Assembly (NCBI RefSeq): GCF_003710255.1
Contig: NZ_RHIB01000001.1
Span: forward strand, 1,178,001-1,242,000
Source of the DNA: Alteribacter keqinensis
Lineage (GTDB): Bacteria > Bacillota > Bacilli > Bacillales > Salisediminibacteriaceae
Direction of reading: 5' to 3'
Length of the DNA: 64,000 nt
Both the position numbers and the translations under genes were made by a program. Below, piece after piece: positions 51,920 through 61,043 of the stretch. Numbering within the stretch: position 1 is the first letter of the stretch; every line of letters starts with the position of its first letter. A model generated the notes under the pieces. The model was not told the origin of the DNA, did no database searches, and was given only the letters and a program-made list of their open reading frames with translations.

Positions 51920-52927
51920 ATGTCAGAAATCATCATTCAGAATTTATTGTCACCTGTAGTATTATTTTTTGCTTTAGGAATTTTTGCTTCTTTAGTTAAA
52001 TCGGATTTGGCGTTTCCCAAAGGAATTGGCGAAGGATTAAGTATATATCTTTTAATTGCCATCGGCATAAAAGGAGGAATTGAACTTTCTCATTACTCTG
52101 TTAACGATGTCGTTGCGCCGATTATCGCAACCTTATGTCTGGGAGTCACAATCCCCTTTATAACCCTTTTTATTACACGGTTAATGAAAATGGATCTGAA
52201 GAATTCTATTGGACTGGCAGCGACTTACGGATCTACCAGTATTGTAAGCTTTGGTGCAGCTGTCTCCTTTCTTGAAAAAAGCGGTGCCGCGTATGAAGGA
52301 TTTATGAATGCAATGGTGGTCCTGATGGAAAGCCCTGCAATCTTAGTATCTATTGTGTTACTTAAAATGATGGAGAAAAACGAAACAATACCTGCATTTT
52401 CCTCACCAAGGCTTGGAATTATTGCAACACCCGGAAGATTCATTGACAGAGAAATCATAAGGGAAAGTCTCTTCGGGAAAAGCATATTACTTCTTCTCGG
52501 CAGTTTAATAATCGGCCTGGTTCTCGGTACCCGGGCAATTCCAATGGTTCAACCCTTATTTATGGATTTATACAGCAGTGTATTGATTATATTTTTACTC
52601 TACATGGGCCTGGTTGTGGGTCAGCGCCTTCCTGAAGTTAAAAAGCACGGTGTAAAACTGTTAATGTTCGGATTATTGACGCCTCTTCTTTTTGGCAGTT
52701 TAGGGGTAATTGCCGGCAGTGTGATCGGTTTGTCACCAGGAGGGTCTGCACTAATGGGGGTTATTGCAGGAAGTGCATCTTATATAGCTGCGCCGGCTGC
52801 ATTAAAAACTTCTGTACCTGAAGCAAATCCTTCTATTTATTTAGGTGTAGCCTTAGGAGTCACTTTTCCTTTCAACCTGATTATCGGCATACCTGTTTAC
52901 TACGAAATTGCTAAGTGGCTGCACTAG
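51920..52927 (+). CDS. sbtA: Sodium-dependent bicarbonate transporter SbtA
   Basis: 335 residues, about ten membrane helices in two inverted halves. SbtA family blocks: LLSPVVLFFALGIFASLVKS, FPKGIGEGLSIYLLIAIGIK, GLAATYGSTSIVSFGAAVSF (first core loop) and MGVIAGSASYIAAPAALKTS (second core loop). In cyanobacteria SbtA is a high-affinity Na+/HCO3- symporter inhibited by the PII-like SbtB; no sbtB is adjacent here. In an alkaliphile it could supply bicarbonate for carboxylases. GAGGAGG lies 7 nt upstream. Confidence 0.9.
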   Translation: MSEIIIQNLLSPVVLFFALGIFASLVKSDLAFPKGIGEGLSIYLLIAIGIKGGIELSHYSVNDVVAPIIATLCLGVTIPFITLFITRLMKMDLKNSIGLAATYGSTSIVSFGAAVSFLEKSGAAYEGFMNAMVVLMESPAILVSIVLLKMMEKNETIPAFSSPRLGIIATPGRFIDREIIRESLFGKSILLLLGSLIIGLVLGTRAIPMVQPLFMDLYSSVLIIFLLYMGLVVGQRLPEVKKHGVKLLMFGLLTPLLFGSLGVIAGSVIGLSPGGSALMGVIAGSASYIAAPAALKTSVPEANPSIYLGVALGVTFPFNLIIGIPVYYEIAKWLH

Positions 52928-53388
52928 GGTGACAGTGCCTGGTAAATCTTCTGTTTAAATTAAACAGTATCCACGGAGTGATCCCGAGAGAAGAACCTTG
53001 GCGAGTCCCTCCCTCCAGCTTGAAACCCGCTGGGGGGCTCGCCGCCTTTTCAATCTTCCATACCTCTCACCGAAAAATAATATAGGCTTTGCCTGCCTTT
53101 TTTCTATTATCATTGTTTTCTAGTCTATCAACTCTGCTGCTATCAACAAATAAAACTAGATTTTGTTCCATTTTCCTCTCCACTTCCTAATATATGTTTT
53201 CTAGTTTTTTATTCAGTTTAATATAGGATCCAGCAAAATTTCTCAAATAACCTTATAAACCGGCCGTTTTTAAAAACGGTCTCCTTTTCTTCAGAAACGT
53301 CTTCTAAGAACGGCATACGCAGCACCACCATCTCCACACTTTTCTTCATAGTACCGCCTCTATAAAGTTAACTTTGTTAACAGTCTTT
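52928..53388. other. Gap after sbtA with terminator
   Basis: GGCGAG...CTCGCC (53000-53043) with inner CCAGC/GCTGG is the likely sbtA terminator. The rest is AT-rich. A 43-codon minus-strand frame (53218-53349) with GAGGCGG upstream is the only possible small gene, and it is unconvincing. Confidence 0.55.
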
Positions 53389-53661
53389 TTATAGCAATTT
53401 ATAAAAAGAGGGGAGAGAAAGGGTTATTTCGTTAACTAAGGCGTTCTTTCCTTTCGGACTGAGCACCAGCTTCCCGTCCAAAAAGGATTCGTTATTGTCA
53501 GTAATCTCACTGGTAACATCACACGTCATATTCGCTTTGTATTTCTGCAGAATGATTTTTTCGTTATCTGTAAAAATCTCAACCGGATCCTTAATATTGA
53601 TATCCAATATCCGCCGTAGTTCCTTAGGGATAACAATTCTTCCTTCCCATAGAGTAATGAT
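53389..53661 (-). pseudogene. abrB/spoVT-type regulator, 5'-truncated
   Basis: The frame reads WEGRIVIPKELRRILDINIK, DPVEIFTDNEKIILQKYKAN and FLDGKLVLSPKGKNALVNEI. This is the AbrB family (GRIVIPKELRRxLxI DNA-binding swapped hairpin). The conserved first residues (MKSTGIVRKVDEL) are missing; upstream there is unrelated sequence and a stop. An ATG inside (53607) would give only a domain fragment. AbrB is a transition-state DNA-binding regulator; this copy is most likely inactive. Confidence 0.7.
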
Positions 53662-53676
53662 ATACGAAATCCATAA

Positions 53677-54813
53677 TTATTTTTTAGATCCTGCAGCCCC
53701 AAAATTTGTGACGTTTATCTCAACGTCATAGGTAATGGGAGCCTGGGCAAAGTATTGATCCCAATCCGAATTTTTTCCCATTCCTTTGGATATTTGATTC
53801 TAAATGGATCACGGAACCCGGCCGCATCCGTCTTATATTCTTGCTGCATCTTATTCATGGCCTGATTCATAAATTCTTCGACTTTGGCTTCGGTCAACCG
53901 TTCTACTTTCTCCAGTTTCTTTTCTTTAAATGCGTTATCTTGATAAGACCAATCTTCAGATATCCAGCCTTCTGATTTAATTTCTACGTGGAAAGAAGCA
54001 TTACTGTTTTCCCATTAGGGCTTGATTGTAGAGTGCAATGATTGGATCTCATAAATGATTACATTCTCATTTTCGTTGTACTTTTACAAGTCCCCCTTCA
54101 CTATTTCCTGTAACCTAGTTTATTCCCTCTACTTCTTCCTTATTTAAAAAGCCAATTAATTTTTGTTCATGCCCTTTAATTACACCGGCTCCATTCATTT
54201 TTATTTTTCCATCGATGACATCAATATTTTGCAAAAGAAAGCTTGAGTTAGAACTGAGTTTTCCCGCTACATCTCCAACTCCCATCTCTTGGACCAAGCC
54301 CATGGTACGTGCTCTATTACCCTTAATTCCTTCAATATAGGAGCTTGGAATATCTTCGTTTCTGCTCACCTCTAAAATACTTTGAGCTTTCCCGCTTGTT
54401 ATATATACGGTCGGACTCAGTCGGGATACGTTATCCCGCAAAACTTGGTTCAAAAGATCAGACATCCTATTCTCTTGAGCAATACTTTCATTAAGTATGA
54501 TTACCTTTATGTGTTGAGCAAAAATGGGATGGGCCAATTCTAATGACAGGTCTCTTATTATCTCATGAATAGCATTGCCTGTGAGTGATACATTTTCAAA
54601 AGGGAGTTGGTCTGAAACATAATCAGAGTTGCTGACAGAACGCGCAATTTGACTGGTATATCTAATCGGTTCCTTGTCGTTCTCAGATTTATCAATCCCC
54701 ATTCCTAATACAATGGAAAGTTCGTCAATGTCATTACTGTCCCAGCATCCAGTCAAAAAGATCAATAAACCAGCTACAAGCATGTATTTTATTTTCTTAA
54801 TCACTTTTTGCAC
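53677..54813 (-). pseudogene. Spore germination receptor lipoprotein gerC (GerKC type), decayed
   Basis: Starts at GTG 54813: a signal peptide with lipobox FLTGCWD, then NDIDELSIVLGMGIDKSEND and the usual GerC body. An in-frame TAG follows EEVEGIN. Translation resumes (VTGNSEGGLVKVQRK), shifts frame into NENENVIIYEIQSLHSTIKP, meets a TAA, then continues to KMQQEYKTDAAGFRDPFRIK. A further shift leads to the expected end (DQYFAQAPITYDVEINV...). Two stops and two frameshifts make it a pseudogene. GerC subunits form nutrient receptors with GerA and GerB. Confidence 0.88.
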
Positions 54814-54943
54814 CTTCTCTCAACCCTCTAATCATTGATATGGCTAATAAAATAACTGGGATGAAAATAGCAAAAAATAAGCTTGTGTAACCAATGATCG
54901 TTCCCATTGCTTTTGGTAATATCTGAGACGATTCTGCGGACAT
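54797..54943 (-). pseudogene. gerB-type germination receptor, C-terminal fragment
   Basis: Reads MSAESSQILPKAMGTIIGYT, SLFFAIFIPVILLAISMIRG and LREGAKSD, then stop: the last helix and basic tail of a GerB (spore germination APC-family) protein. The rest of the gene is gone. Its stop overlaps the gerC start, as in intact ger operons. Confidence 0.75.
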
Positions 54944-55553
54944 TATCTTTTATAACAGATACTGCCCTTCATTCATGTTCATAGAATCACGCTCTCAGTA
55001 AACCCTTCTTATGTAAATAACGGATCATAGTCAACCTCACTTACAGGTCAACATCCTAATAAACTCAAGCGACTCCGGTAACATCTCAATGAAAACCTTA
55101 ACAGAACTTGGTCAAAGAAATGGCTATTGACCAAACAAAAACCAGCGAACAGAAAGGCCGGGTTCAATCAAGTCCCGCTCCGATCCAAAAGAAAGTCAGG
55201 GGAATAAGTCTAAGAGAATACAGGAAGGGTCAGTTGCCGTTTATTATTTGCCGTGGAGTACCTGTCAAATGACCGAATCATTCATAGAATGAAATATCTG
55301 TTTTTGCAGCTTTTTAAAGAAAGGAGATCTTGACATGGGTATACTAACACCTACTCCGCTAGCATGGGGGAATAACATAGTATTCTCTTCAGTTGGGAAA
55401 ACGTGACCTCAACCCAGCCTGGAATCGAGACAATATGATGAGCTTCAGCGTAGGGCTTACCTGTAGCAATTCATACAAATAATCACTTAGTGGGTCAGGA
55501 CTACAGCAAGCGCACAGTTGAAATCATCCACGCTACAATGTATTGAAAATTAT

Positions 55554-55612
55554 TTTGGTCGTTTTTTGGTCGTTATCGATTATTAATATATTTTTAATCG
55601 ATAACGACCAAA
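55554..55612. repeat. Right cluster of TTTGGTCGTT motifs with 18-bp hairpin
   Basis: Direct copies at 55554-55563 and 55565-55574, an inverted copy at 55603-55612. The last two are the ends of a perfect 18-bp inverted repeat (55565-55582 with 55595-55612, 12-base AT loop). It lies 65-123 bp inside the right attachment repeat, mirroring the left cluster. Confidence 0.82.
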
Positions 55613-55618
55613 CAGAAA

Positions 55619-55647
55619 AACCCTTGACACCAGTGGTGCCAAGGGTT
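55619..55647 (-). terminator. New glnA terminator supplied by the element
   Basis: CCCTTG-CACC / GGTG-CAAGGG with one mismatched pair, and TTTTTC on the minus strand. It differs completely from the old terminator at 50345. Confidence 0.85.
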
Positions 55648-55654
55648 CCAGCCT

Positions 55655-56992
55655 TTAATAAAGCGACATATATTGTTCGCGCTCCCATGGGTGCACTTGC
55701 GTACGGAACATATCCCACTCGATTTCCTTTGCTTCAACAAAGTGCTCGAGGGCGTGACCGCCAAGGGCTTTTTGCATTACTTCGCTGGACTGAAGATTGT
55801 CGATCGCCTCTTTCAATGTTGCCGGGAGGGAGTCGATTCCTTCTTTTTCACGTTCAGGCCTATCCATTGCATAGATGTTGCTGTCAGTAGCTGCAGGTGG
55901 TGTCATCTTGTGACGGATGCCGTCAAGACCAGCTGCAAGCATTGCTGCAATGGCAAGGTAAGGGTTTGCCGCCGGGTCCGGGCTTCGCACTTCTACTCGC
56001 GTGCTCAGACCGCGGGAGGAAGGAATACGCACAAGCGGTGAACGGTTACGCATGGACCATGCAACGTAACAAGGTGCCTCGTAGCCTGGAACAAGACGCT
56101 TATAAGAGTTTACTGTCGGGTTAGTAAGAGCAGTATACGCTGTCGCGTGCTTCAGGATTCCTGCAAGAAACTGCATCGCTGTTTCACTTAACTGCGTATC
56201 TGTACTTTCGTCAAAGAAGACATTTTCTTTGCCTTTAAATAAACTCATGTTTGCGTGCATTCCGTTACCGTTAACACCGAACAGCGGCTTTGGCATGAAC
56301 GTTGCGTGAAGTCCGTGTTTACGGGCAATTGTTTTAACTACAAGCTTAAACGTCTGGATGTTATCACATGTTGTGATTGCATCAGCGTATTTAAAGTCGA
56401 TTTCGTGCTGGCCGGGGGCAACCTCGTGGTGGGATGCTTCAATTTCAAAGCCCATGTCCTCAAGCTCAAGCACGATGTCGCGACGGCAGTTTTCACCAAG
56501 ATCTGTCGGAGCAAGGTCAAAGTATCCGCCTTTATCATTAAGCTCCAGCGTCGGCTCACCGTTTTCATCGTTCTTAAACAGGAAGAACTCCGGCTCCGGG
56601 CCGATGTTAAAGTCACTAAATCCTAAATCTTCAGCGTCTTTAAGTACTCGCTTTAGCACACCACGCGGATCACCTTCAAACGGTGTACCGTCCGGGTTAT
56701 AAATGTCACAGATTAAACGGGCAACTTTACCCTTTTCAGGAGTCCACGGGAAGATGACCCATGTATCAAGATCCGGATACAGATACATATCGGATTCTTC
56801 GATTCGAACGAAACCTTCAATGGAAGATCCGTCAAACATCATAAGGTTATCCAGCGCTTTAGTCAGCTGGTCCACCGGGATCTCTACGTTTTTGATAATA
56901 CCAAGTAAGTCAGTGAACTGCAGTCTGATAAATCGTACGTTTTCTTCATCAGCCATTTTCATAATGTCTTCTCTAGAAAATCTGCTTCCCAT
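55655..56992 (-). CDS. glnA: Glutamine synthetase, type I
   Basis: 445 residues, the usual Gram-positive GSI-alpha length. Landmarks: [68 protein letters not shown] and the C-terminal MSLY. It makes glutamine from glutamate, ammonia and ATP; in Bacillus it also feedback-controls TnrA and GlnR. Its last 20 codons come from the inserted element (synonymous change). AAGGAGG precedes ATG 56992. glnR, normally just upstream, is absent, but a GlnR/TnrA box remains at 57224. Confidence 0.97.
   Translation of the reverse strand: MGSRFSREDIMKMADEENVRFIRLQFTDLLGIIKNVEIPVDQLTKALDNLMMFDGSSIEGFVRIEESDMYLYPDLDTWVIFPWTPEKGKVARLICDIYNPDGTPFEGDPRGVLKRVLKDAEDLGFSDFNIGPEPEFFLFKNDENGEPTLELNDKGGYFDLAPTDLGENCRRDIVLELEDMGFEIEASHHEVAPGQHEIDFKYADAITTCDNIQTFKLVVKTIARKHGLHATFMPKPLFGVNGNGMHANMSLFKGKENVFFDESTDTQLSETAMQFLAGILKHATAYTALTNPTVNSYKRLVPGYEAPCYVAWSMRNRSPLVRIPSSRGLSTRVEVRSPDPAANPYLAIAAMLAAGLDGIRHKMTPPAATDSNIYAMDRPEREKEGIDSLPATLKEAIDNLQSSEVMQKALGGHALEHFVEAKEIEWDMFRTQVHPWEREQYMSLY
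55677..55714. repeat. Right attachment repeat (38 bp, direct)
   Basis: Exact copy of 50404-50441, inside the glnA coding region. Sequence left of it (towards the stop) is element-derived; sequence right of it is the original gene. Confidence 0.88.
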
Positions 56993-57223
56993 AGTAACTA
57001 ATCTCCTCCTTGAATTTCCCGCTGGTTGCGGGCGTTGCTTCCTAAGTTGTTATTGTAATTGTCCCTTTAAGGATGAGCAAGAATGTCTGTTTCTATGCTC
57101 TAATGTTTGACCCGGATCCTCTTAAAACTTTGTCGTATTATGAAGAATGATAGTAGGTCAAAACACCTCGCTCTCCTTTGATAATTCTATCCTATACAAA
57201 ATTTATTCCTTTGTGTGAGATGT

Positions 57224-57240
57224 TGTCAGATAATCTGACA
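57224..57240. promoter_or_regulatory. GlnR/TnrA operator upstream of glnA
   Basis: TGTCAGATAATCTGACA is a near-perfect palindrome and fits TGTNA-N7-TNACA. It lies 232 bp before the glnA start. It implies nitrogen control by GlnR or TnrA encoded elsewhere. Confidence 0.8.
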
Positions 57241-57254
57241 AACTAATTCAAATA

Positions 57255-57282
57255 GATAACCCGGATCAATACCGGGTTATTA
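57255..57282 (-). terminator. Terminator after ynbB
   Basis: AATAACCCGG / CCGGGTTATT perfect stem with a 6-base loop. A weaker hairpin (AGGGACATATATATCCCT) lies closer, around 57317-57340. Confidence 0.8.
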
Positions 57283-57348
57283 TGTATGCCGGTTCATGTC
57301 TGCATACAAAAGGAAAAAGGACAGGGACATATATATCCCTACCCTTTC

Positions 57349-58644
57349 TCACTGGCCGTTAATCGTTTTTTTATCGTTTAATGTCAAAAGATTTTGCTCC
57401 ATTAAAGAAAGCAGTGCTTCGGAAACGCCGATTTTCACATGCTCAAATGTGAGGCCTCCCTGAACGTAAGCTCTGTACGGAGCTCTCAGGGGCCCGTCTG
57501 CCGAGAGTTCAATACTTGCACCCTGTATAAACGTTCCTGCAGCCATAATGACGTCATCTGCATATCCGGGCATGTAGCTGGGCTGGGGCATGACGTGCGC
57601 ATCTACCGGTGATGCCCCCTGGATTGCCTGGCAGAAAGCTACCATCATCTCCCGGTTTGGAAATGTCACGCTCTGAATCAAATCCGTACGTTCTTCAGTC
57701 CAGTGAGGCGTCGTTACCATTCCTGCCTCTTCCAGAAGTTTTGAAGTAAACATCGCTCCTTTAACAGCCTGGTTAACTACGTGGGGGGCCAGGAAGAACC
57801 CCTGATACATTTCAAGCAGGCTGTACAGAGATGCTCCGCCTTCACTTCCGATTCCCGGGGCAGCGAGCCGGTTTGCACACTGATCGATCAGGTCCGTGCG
57901 GCCGACCAGGTAACCCCCGGTTTTAACAATTCCTCCCCCGGGGTTTTTTATAAGGGACCCTGCCATAAGGTCTGCCCCCACATTACAAGGTTCGATCGTT
58001 TCAACAAATTCTCCGTAACAGTTATCAACAAAAACAACCAGGTCCGGGTTGATGTCTTTGACAAGATCAATCATTGCCTTTATTTCCTCAACGAAGAAGG
58101 ATGGACGGTCAGCATATCCGCATGAGCGCTGGATGCCGATTACTTTTGTCTTCTTAGTAATGGAAGACTTAATCTTTTCAGGGTCTGTCTTTCCTTCTTT
58201 CAGAGCGACAGAGGCATATGTGATACCAAAGTCTTTTAACGACCCGCTTGCTTCACCTCTCAACCCGATGACTTCCTCGAGGGTGTCATAAGGATCGCCT
58301 GTGATGTACAGCAGCTCATCCCCTGGTCTTAACACACCGAACAGTGCCGTACTGATGGCATGTGTCCCGGATACAATTTGAGGGCGCACAAGGCCTGCTT
58401 CCGCTCCGAAAACATCTGCATACACTTTCTCAAGGGTGTCCCGCCCTGTATCGTCATAGCCGTAACCCGTCGATCCGTGAAAATGAAAGTCTGAAATCTG
58501 GTGCTTTTTAAAGCTTGCCATCACTTTCCGCTGGTTTCCTTCACTGATTTCATCCCGCTTTAAAAAATGCGGTCTTAATTCTTTTATTGCATTATCCGAC
58601 AACCGTTTAATCGCCTTATGATTTTCTTTGTTGTATGTATCCAT
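57349..58644 (-). CDS. ynbB: YnbB, PLP-dependent Cys/Met-metabolism-type enzyme
   Basis: 431 residues. Fold type I PLP enzyme: the aldimine Lys in MAGSLIKNPGGGIV, upstream VFVDNCYGEF (Asp) and GTHAISTALFGVLRPGDELL. This is the 'aluminium resistance'/methionine gamma-lyase-like family of B. subtilis YnbB; the reaction is not established. It begins 11 bp after hflX and is co-transcribed with it, conserved order. AAAGGAG precedes ATG 58644. Confidence 0.9.
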   Translation of the reverse strand: MDTYNKENHKAIKRLSDNAIKELRPHFLKRDEISEGNQRKVMASFKKHQISDFHFHGSTGYGYDDTGRDTLEKVYADVFGAEAGLVRPQIVSGTHAISTALFGVLRPGDELLYITGDPYDTLEEVIGLRGEASGSLKDFGITYASVALKEGKTDPEKIKSSITKKTKVIGIQRSCGYADRPSFFVEEIKAMIDLVKDINPDLVVFVDNCYGEFVETIEPCNVGADLMAGSLIKNPGGGIVKTGGYLVGRTDLIDQCANRLAAPGIGSEGGASLYSLLEMYQGFFLAPHVVNQAVKGAMFTSKLLEEAGMVTTPHWTEERTDLIQSVTFPNREMMVAFCQAIQGASPVDAHVMPQPSYMPGYADDVIMAAGTFIQGASIELSADGPLRAPYRAYVQGGLTFEHVKIGVSEALLSLMEQNLLTLNDKKTINGQ

Positions 58645-58655
58645 TTCTTTCTCCT

Positions 58656-59924
58656 TTAGCTGGTACTCTTTTTCTTTAATTCGTGGTAAATAGAAGACTG
58701 AGGAGAAGCGTATCCTCTTACAATGTAACGTTCATTTTCTTCATCAAATGTTCTTTCGACCAGAATCGTTTCTTCCTTCAGGCGGTGAAGCCACTTTCCT
58801 TCCCACGCTTCGATATGAACGTAATAAGGCGCGAATTCTTTTTCCATAGATGCTTCGATTTTGTCCCTGAGCCTGTCCAGGTCTTCTTTAATATGAGCTG
58901 ATATAAGAGCTGACGGAGCATCACCGGCAGGAAAGAAATCTCCTTCAAGCTGATCACGCTTATTATAGACTTTGAGCATCGGAATTTTATCTGCGTCCAG
59001 CTCTGAGAGAAGATCATTTACCGTTTTTTCATGGTTTACAAAATCCGGATGTGAAGCATCCACGACGTGCAGAATCAGGTCTGCTTCCTTTACTTCCTCC
59101 AGGGTGGAGCGAAAGGCAGCAACAAGTGTAGTGGGAAGCTGCTGGATAAATCCGACAGTGTCCGTCAACAATACATGCATACCACTCGGAAGCTTAATCT
59201 GCTTGGTGGTCGGATCAAGTGTCGCAAACAACTGATCTTCCACTAATGTCTCAGCTTGACTCAATGCTTTTAGTATTGTAGATTTGCCTGCATTTGTATA
59301 GCCGACAAGGGCAATCTGGAACGTCTGATTCTGCTTTCGCCGCTCTCTGTACCTTGAGCGGTGGGCAACGACCTGCTCGAGCTGGCGCCTGATCTCAGTC
59401 ATTCGGTCACGGATATGGCGCTGATCAATTTCAAGCTGCGTTTCACCGGGTCCTCTTGTACCGATCCCCCCTCCGAGCCTTGAGAGAACGTGTCCCTGTC
59501 CCCGGAGCCGTGGAAGAAGATAGCCCAGCTGTGCAAGCTCCACCTGGAGTTTCCCCTCTTTTGACTGGGCACGCTTGGCAAAGATATCGAGAATCAGCTG
59601 TGTACGGTCAATGATTTTCACATCAAGTTCCTTTGTAAGGTTCCTCACCTGTGAAGAACTTAATTCATCGTTAAACATGACGAGCTCTGATTCCGTTTCT
59701 TCCAGAATCATCTTCAGCTCTTCTACTTTCCCTTTTCCAATATAGGTTGTCCGGTCCGGATTATCACGGTTTTGAGTAAGTGTCATAGAAACATACCCGC
59801 CTGCCGTTTTAGTCAGTGCGCGAAGTTCCTCCAGTCGGTACTCAAACTCCTCGTCTGTCATGTCGCTGGTTTTTACACCAACGACAATGACTTGTTCTGA
59901 ATCTATTTTCGCCCTTTCTGTCAC
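58656..59924 (-). CDS. hflX: Ribosome-associated GTPase HflX
   Basis: 422 residues from GTG (GAGGGG upstream). N-terminal HflX domain with the glycine-rich segment [20 protein letters not shown], followed by [12 protein letters not shown]-domain: G1 [12 protein letters not shown]3 [11 protein letters not shown]4 YNKRDQ. HflX splits stalled or stressed 70S ribosomes. Order spoVK-hflX-ynbB is that of B. subtilis (YnbA). Confidence 0.95.
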   Translation of the reverse strand: MTERAKIDSEQVIVVGVKTSDMTDEEFEYRLEELRALTKTAGGYVSMTLTQNRDNPDRTTYIGKGKVEELKMILEETESELVMFNDELSSSQVRNLTKELDVKIIDRTQLILDIFAKRAQSKEGKLQVELAQLGYLLPRLRGQGHVLSRLGGGIGTRGPGETQLEIDQRHIRDRMTEIRRQLEQVVAHRSRYRERRKQNQTFQIALVGYTNAGKSTILKALSQAETLVEDQLFATLDPTTKQIKLPSGMHVLLTDTVGFIQQLPTTLVAAFRSTLEEVKEADLILHVVDASHPDFVNHEKTVNDLLSELDADKIPMLKVYNKRDQLEGDFFPAGDAPSALISAHIKEDLDRLRDKIEASMEKEFAPYYVHIEAWEGKWLHRLKEETILVERTFDEENERYIVRGYASPQSSIYHELKKKSTS

Positions 59925-59938
59925 GGTACCCCTCTTTT

Positions 59939-60865
59939 CTATTCACCTTCACTGGTTTTTTGATAGGCTGTTCTTAAATCACGTGCAGTAAGTGTCATGA
60001 GCGCTTCCCGGCCGTAATTCTCTTCCTCAAGAAGACGGACTGACTGGGAGCGGATTGCTCTTTCAATCAGATTTCGTATAAAACGTCCGTTACTGAAATG
60101 CTCCACATCCTGTCCTTTGGCGTGTGTAAGGATGTTTTGAAGCTCCTCTGCTGCCGAATCATGGAGCCGGTACTGTCTTTTTTCAAGCATTTTTTCCCCT
60201 ATCGTCATCAGCTCTTCCACATTATAGTTGGGAAAAGTTACTTTAAGGGGAAAACGCGAGGGAAGTCCCGGGTTTAAAGATAAAAAACGGTCCATCTCTT
60301 TGGGATAACCTGCAAGAATCAGGACAAAATCATGCTGGGAATCTTCCATTGCTTTCACAAGCGTGTCAATTGCTTCTTTTCCGAAGTCCTTCTCTCCGCC
60401 CCGGGCAAGAGAATAGGCTTCATCCACAAACAGTATCCCACCCATGGCTTTTTTAATCAAATCCCTCGTCTTTTGTGCCGTATGACCAATATATTCTCCT
60501 ACAAGATCTGCTCGTTCCGCTTCTATTAAATGCCCTTTTTCAAGCACGCCCATCTCCCTGAACAATGTGGCTATCAGTCTTGCAACCGTTGTTTTTCCCG
60601 TACCCGGGTTTCCTTTGAAAACCATATGAAGCGTCTGTTTGTTCGGGATGAGACCCATTTCCTCACGCCGCTTATTTAAATAAAGCCAGGCATACACTTC
60701 TTTTATGAATGATTTCATCGTATGAAGCCCGACCAGTTCACCGAGTGCTCTCTCCACATGTTTGAATGGGGCATGTTCCTGGCTTTCAAACGTTTTTGTC
60801 TGCACAGGAGTGGTTTCCTGCTGTTGTTTTTTGAGCACGATGTTAATCTGCCCTTTTTTTCTCAT
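59939..60865 (-). CDS. spoVK: Stage V sporulation protein K (AAA+ ATPase)
   Basis: About 308 residues. Start GQINIVLKK as in B. subtilis SpoVK, then AAA+ motifs [56 protein letters not shown] and NPGLPSRFP. Required in the mother cell for spore maturation in B. subtilis. ATG 60865 has AGGCGG upstream; a GTG 30 bp earlier is possible (318 aa). A single-module paralogue of the tandem protein at 7914-10280. Confidence 0.93.
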   Translation of the reverse strand: MRKKGQINIVLKKQQQETTPVQTKTFESQEHAPFKHVERALGELVGLHTMKSFIKEVYAWLYLNKRREEMGLIPNKQTLHMVFKGNPGTGKTTVARLIATLFREMGVLEKGHLIEAERADLVGEYIGHTAQKTRDLIKKAMGGILFVDEAYSLARGGEKDFGKEAIDTLVKAMEDSQHDFVLILAGYPKEMDRFLSLNPGLPSRFPLKVTFPNYNVEELMTIGEKMLEKRQYRLHDSAAEELQNILTHAKGQDVEHFSNGRFIRNLIERAIRSQSVRLLEEENYGREALMTLTARDLRTAYQKTSEGE

Positions 60866-61043
60866 GCTGTCCGCCTGATTCAAAGGGGTCACCACCCTAT
60901 AGTGTAAGGTTAGATACTTCTCTTACCACTACTATACGCAGCAATATACAGTTCGTGACAAATGCCTATGACGTCGAAGATTTTACCAATACATCCCTCT
61001 GTTTGTTATAATAATGGAAACATCACCCAAGGGAGGAAACTTC

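Larger units (their letters stand above)
54944..55654. other. Right, mostly non-coding arm of the element
   Basis: 711 bp without a supported gene. A 23-codon frame at 55335-55406 has AAAGGAG upstream but matches nothing known. The right end holds TTTGGTCGTT motifs, a large hairpin and the new glnA terminator. Confidence 0.6.
50404..55714. mobile_element. 5.3-kb element inserted in the 3' end of glnA
   Basis: Bounded by 38-bp direct repeats at 50404-50441 and 55677-55714. The right copy is joined to an element-borne glnA tail that restores the protein, while the left copy keeps the original tail. Inside: clustered TTTGGTCGTT motifs near both ends, a DUF2294-family gene, sbtA, an abrB fragment and decayed gerB/gerC genes on the minus strand. 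No integrase, relaxase or transposase is seen. Much of it is AT-rich and non-coding, unlike the dense chromosome around it. I infer site-specific integration followed by decay, or an element mobilised in trans. Confidence 0.8.
56993..57348. other. glnA upstream region; no glnR
   Basis: 356 bp between ynbB and glnA with no gene. It contains the GlnR/TnrA box at 57224-57240 and the ynbB terminator at 57255-57282 (AATAACCCGG / CCGGGTTATT). Confidence 0.7.

Noticed and set aside
53218-53349. 43-codon minus-strand frame with GAGGCGG upstream
   Set aside because: No recognisable composition, surrounded by pseudogenes, and overlaps a hairpin.
55335-55406. 23-codon frame MGILTPTPLAWGNNIVFSSV with AAAGGAG upstream
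   Set aside because: Too short, no known match and inside decayed DNA. It may be a leftover start of a lost gene.
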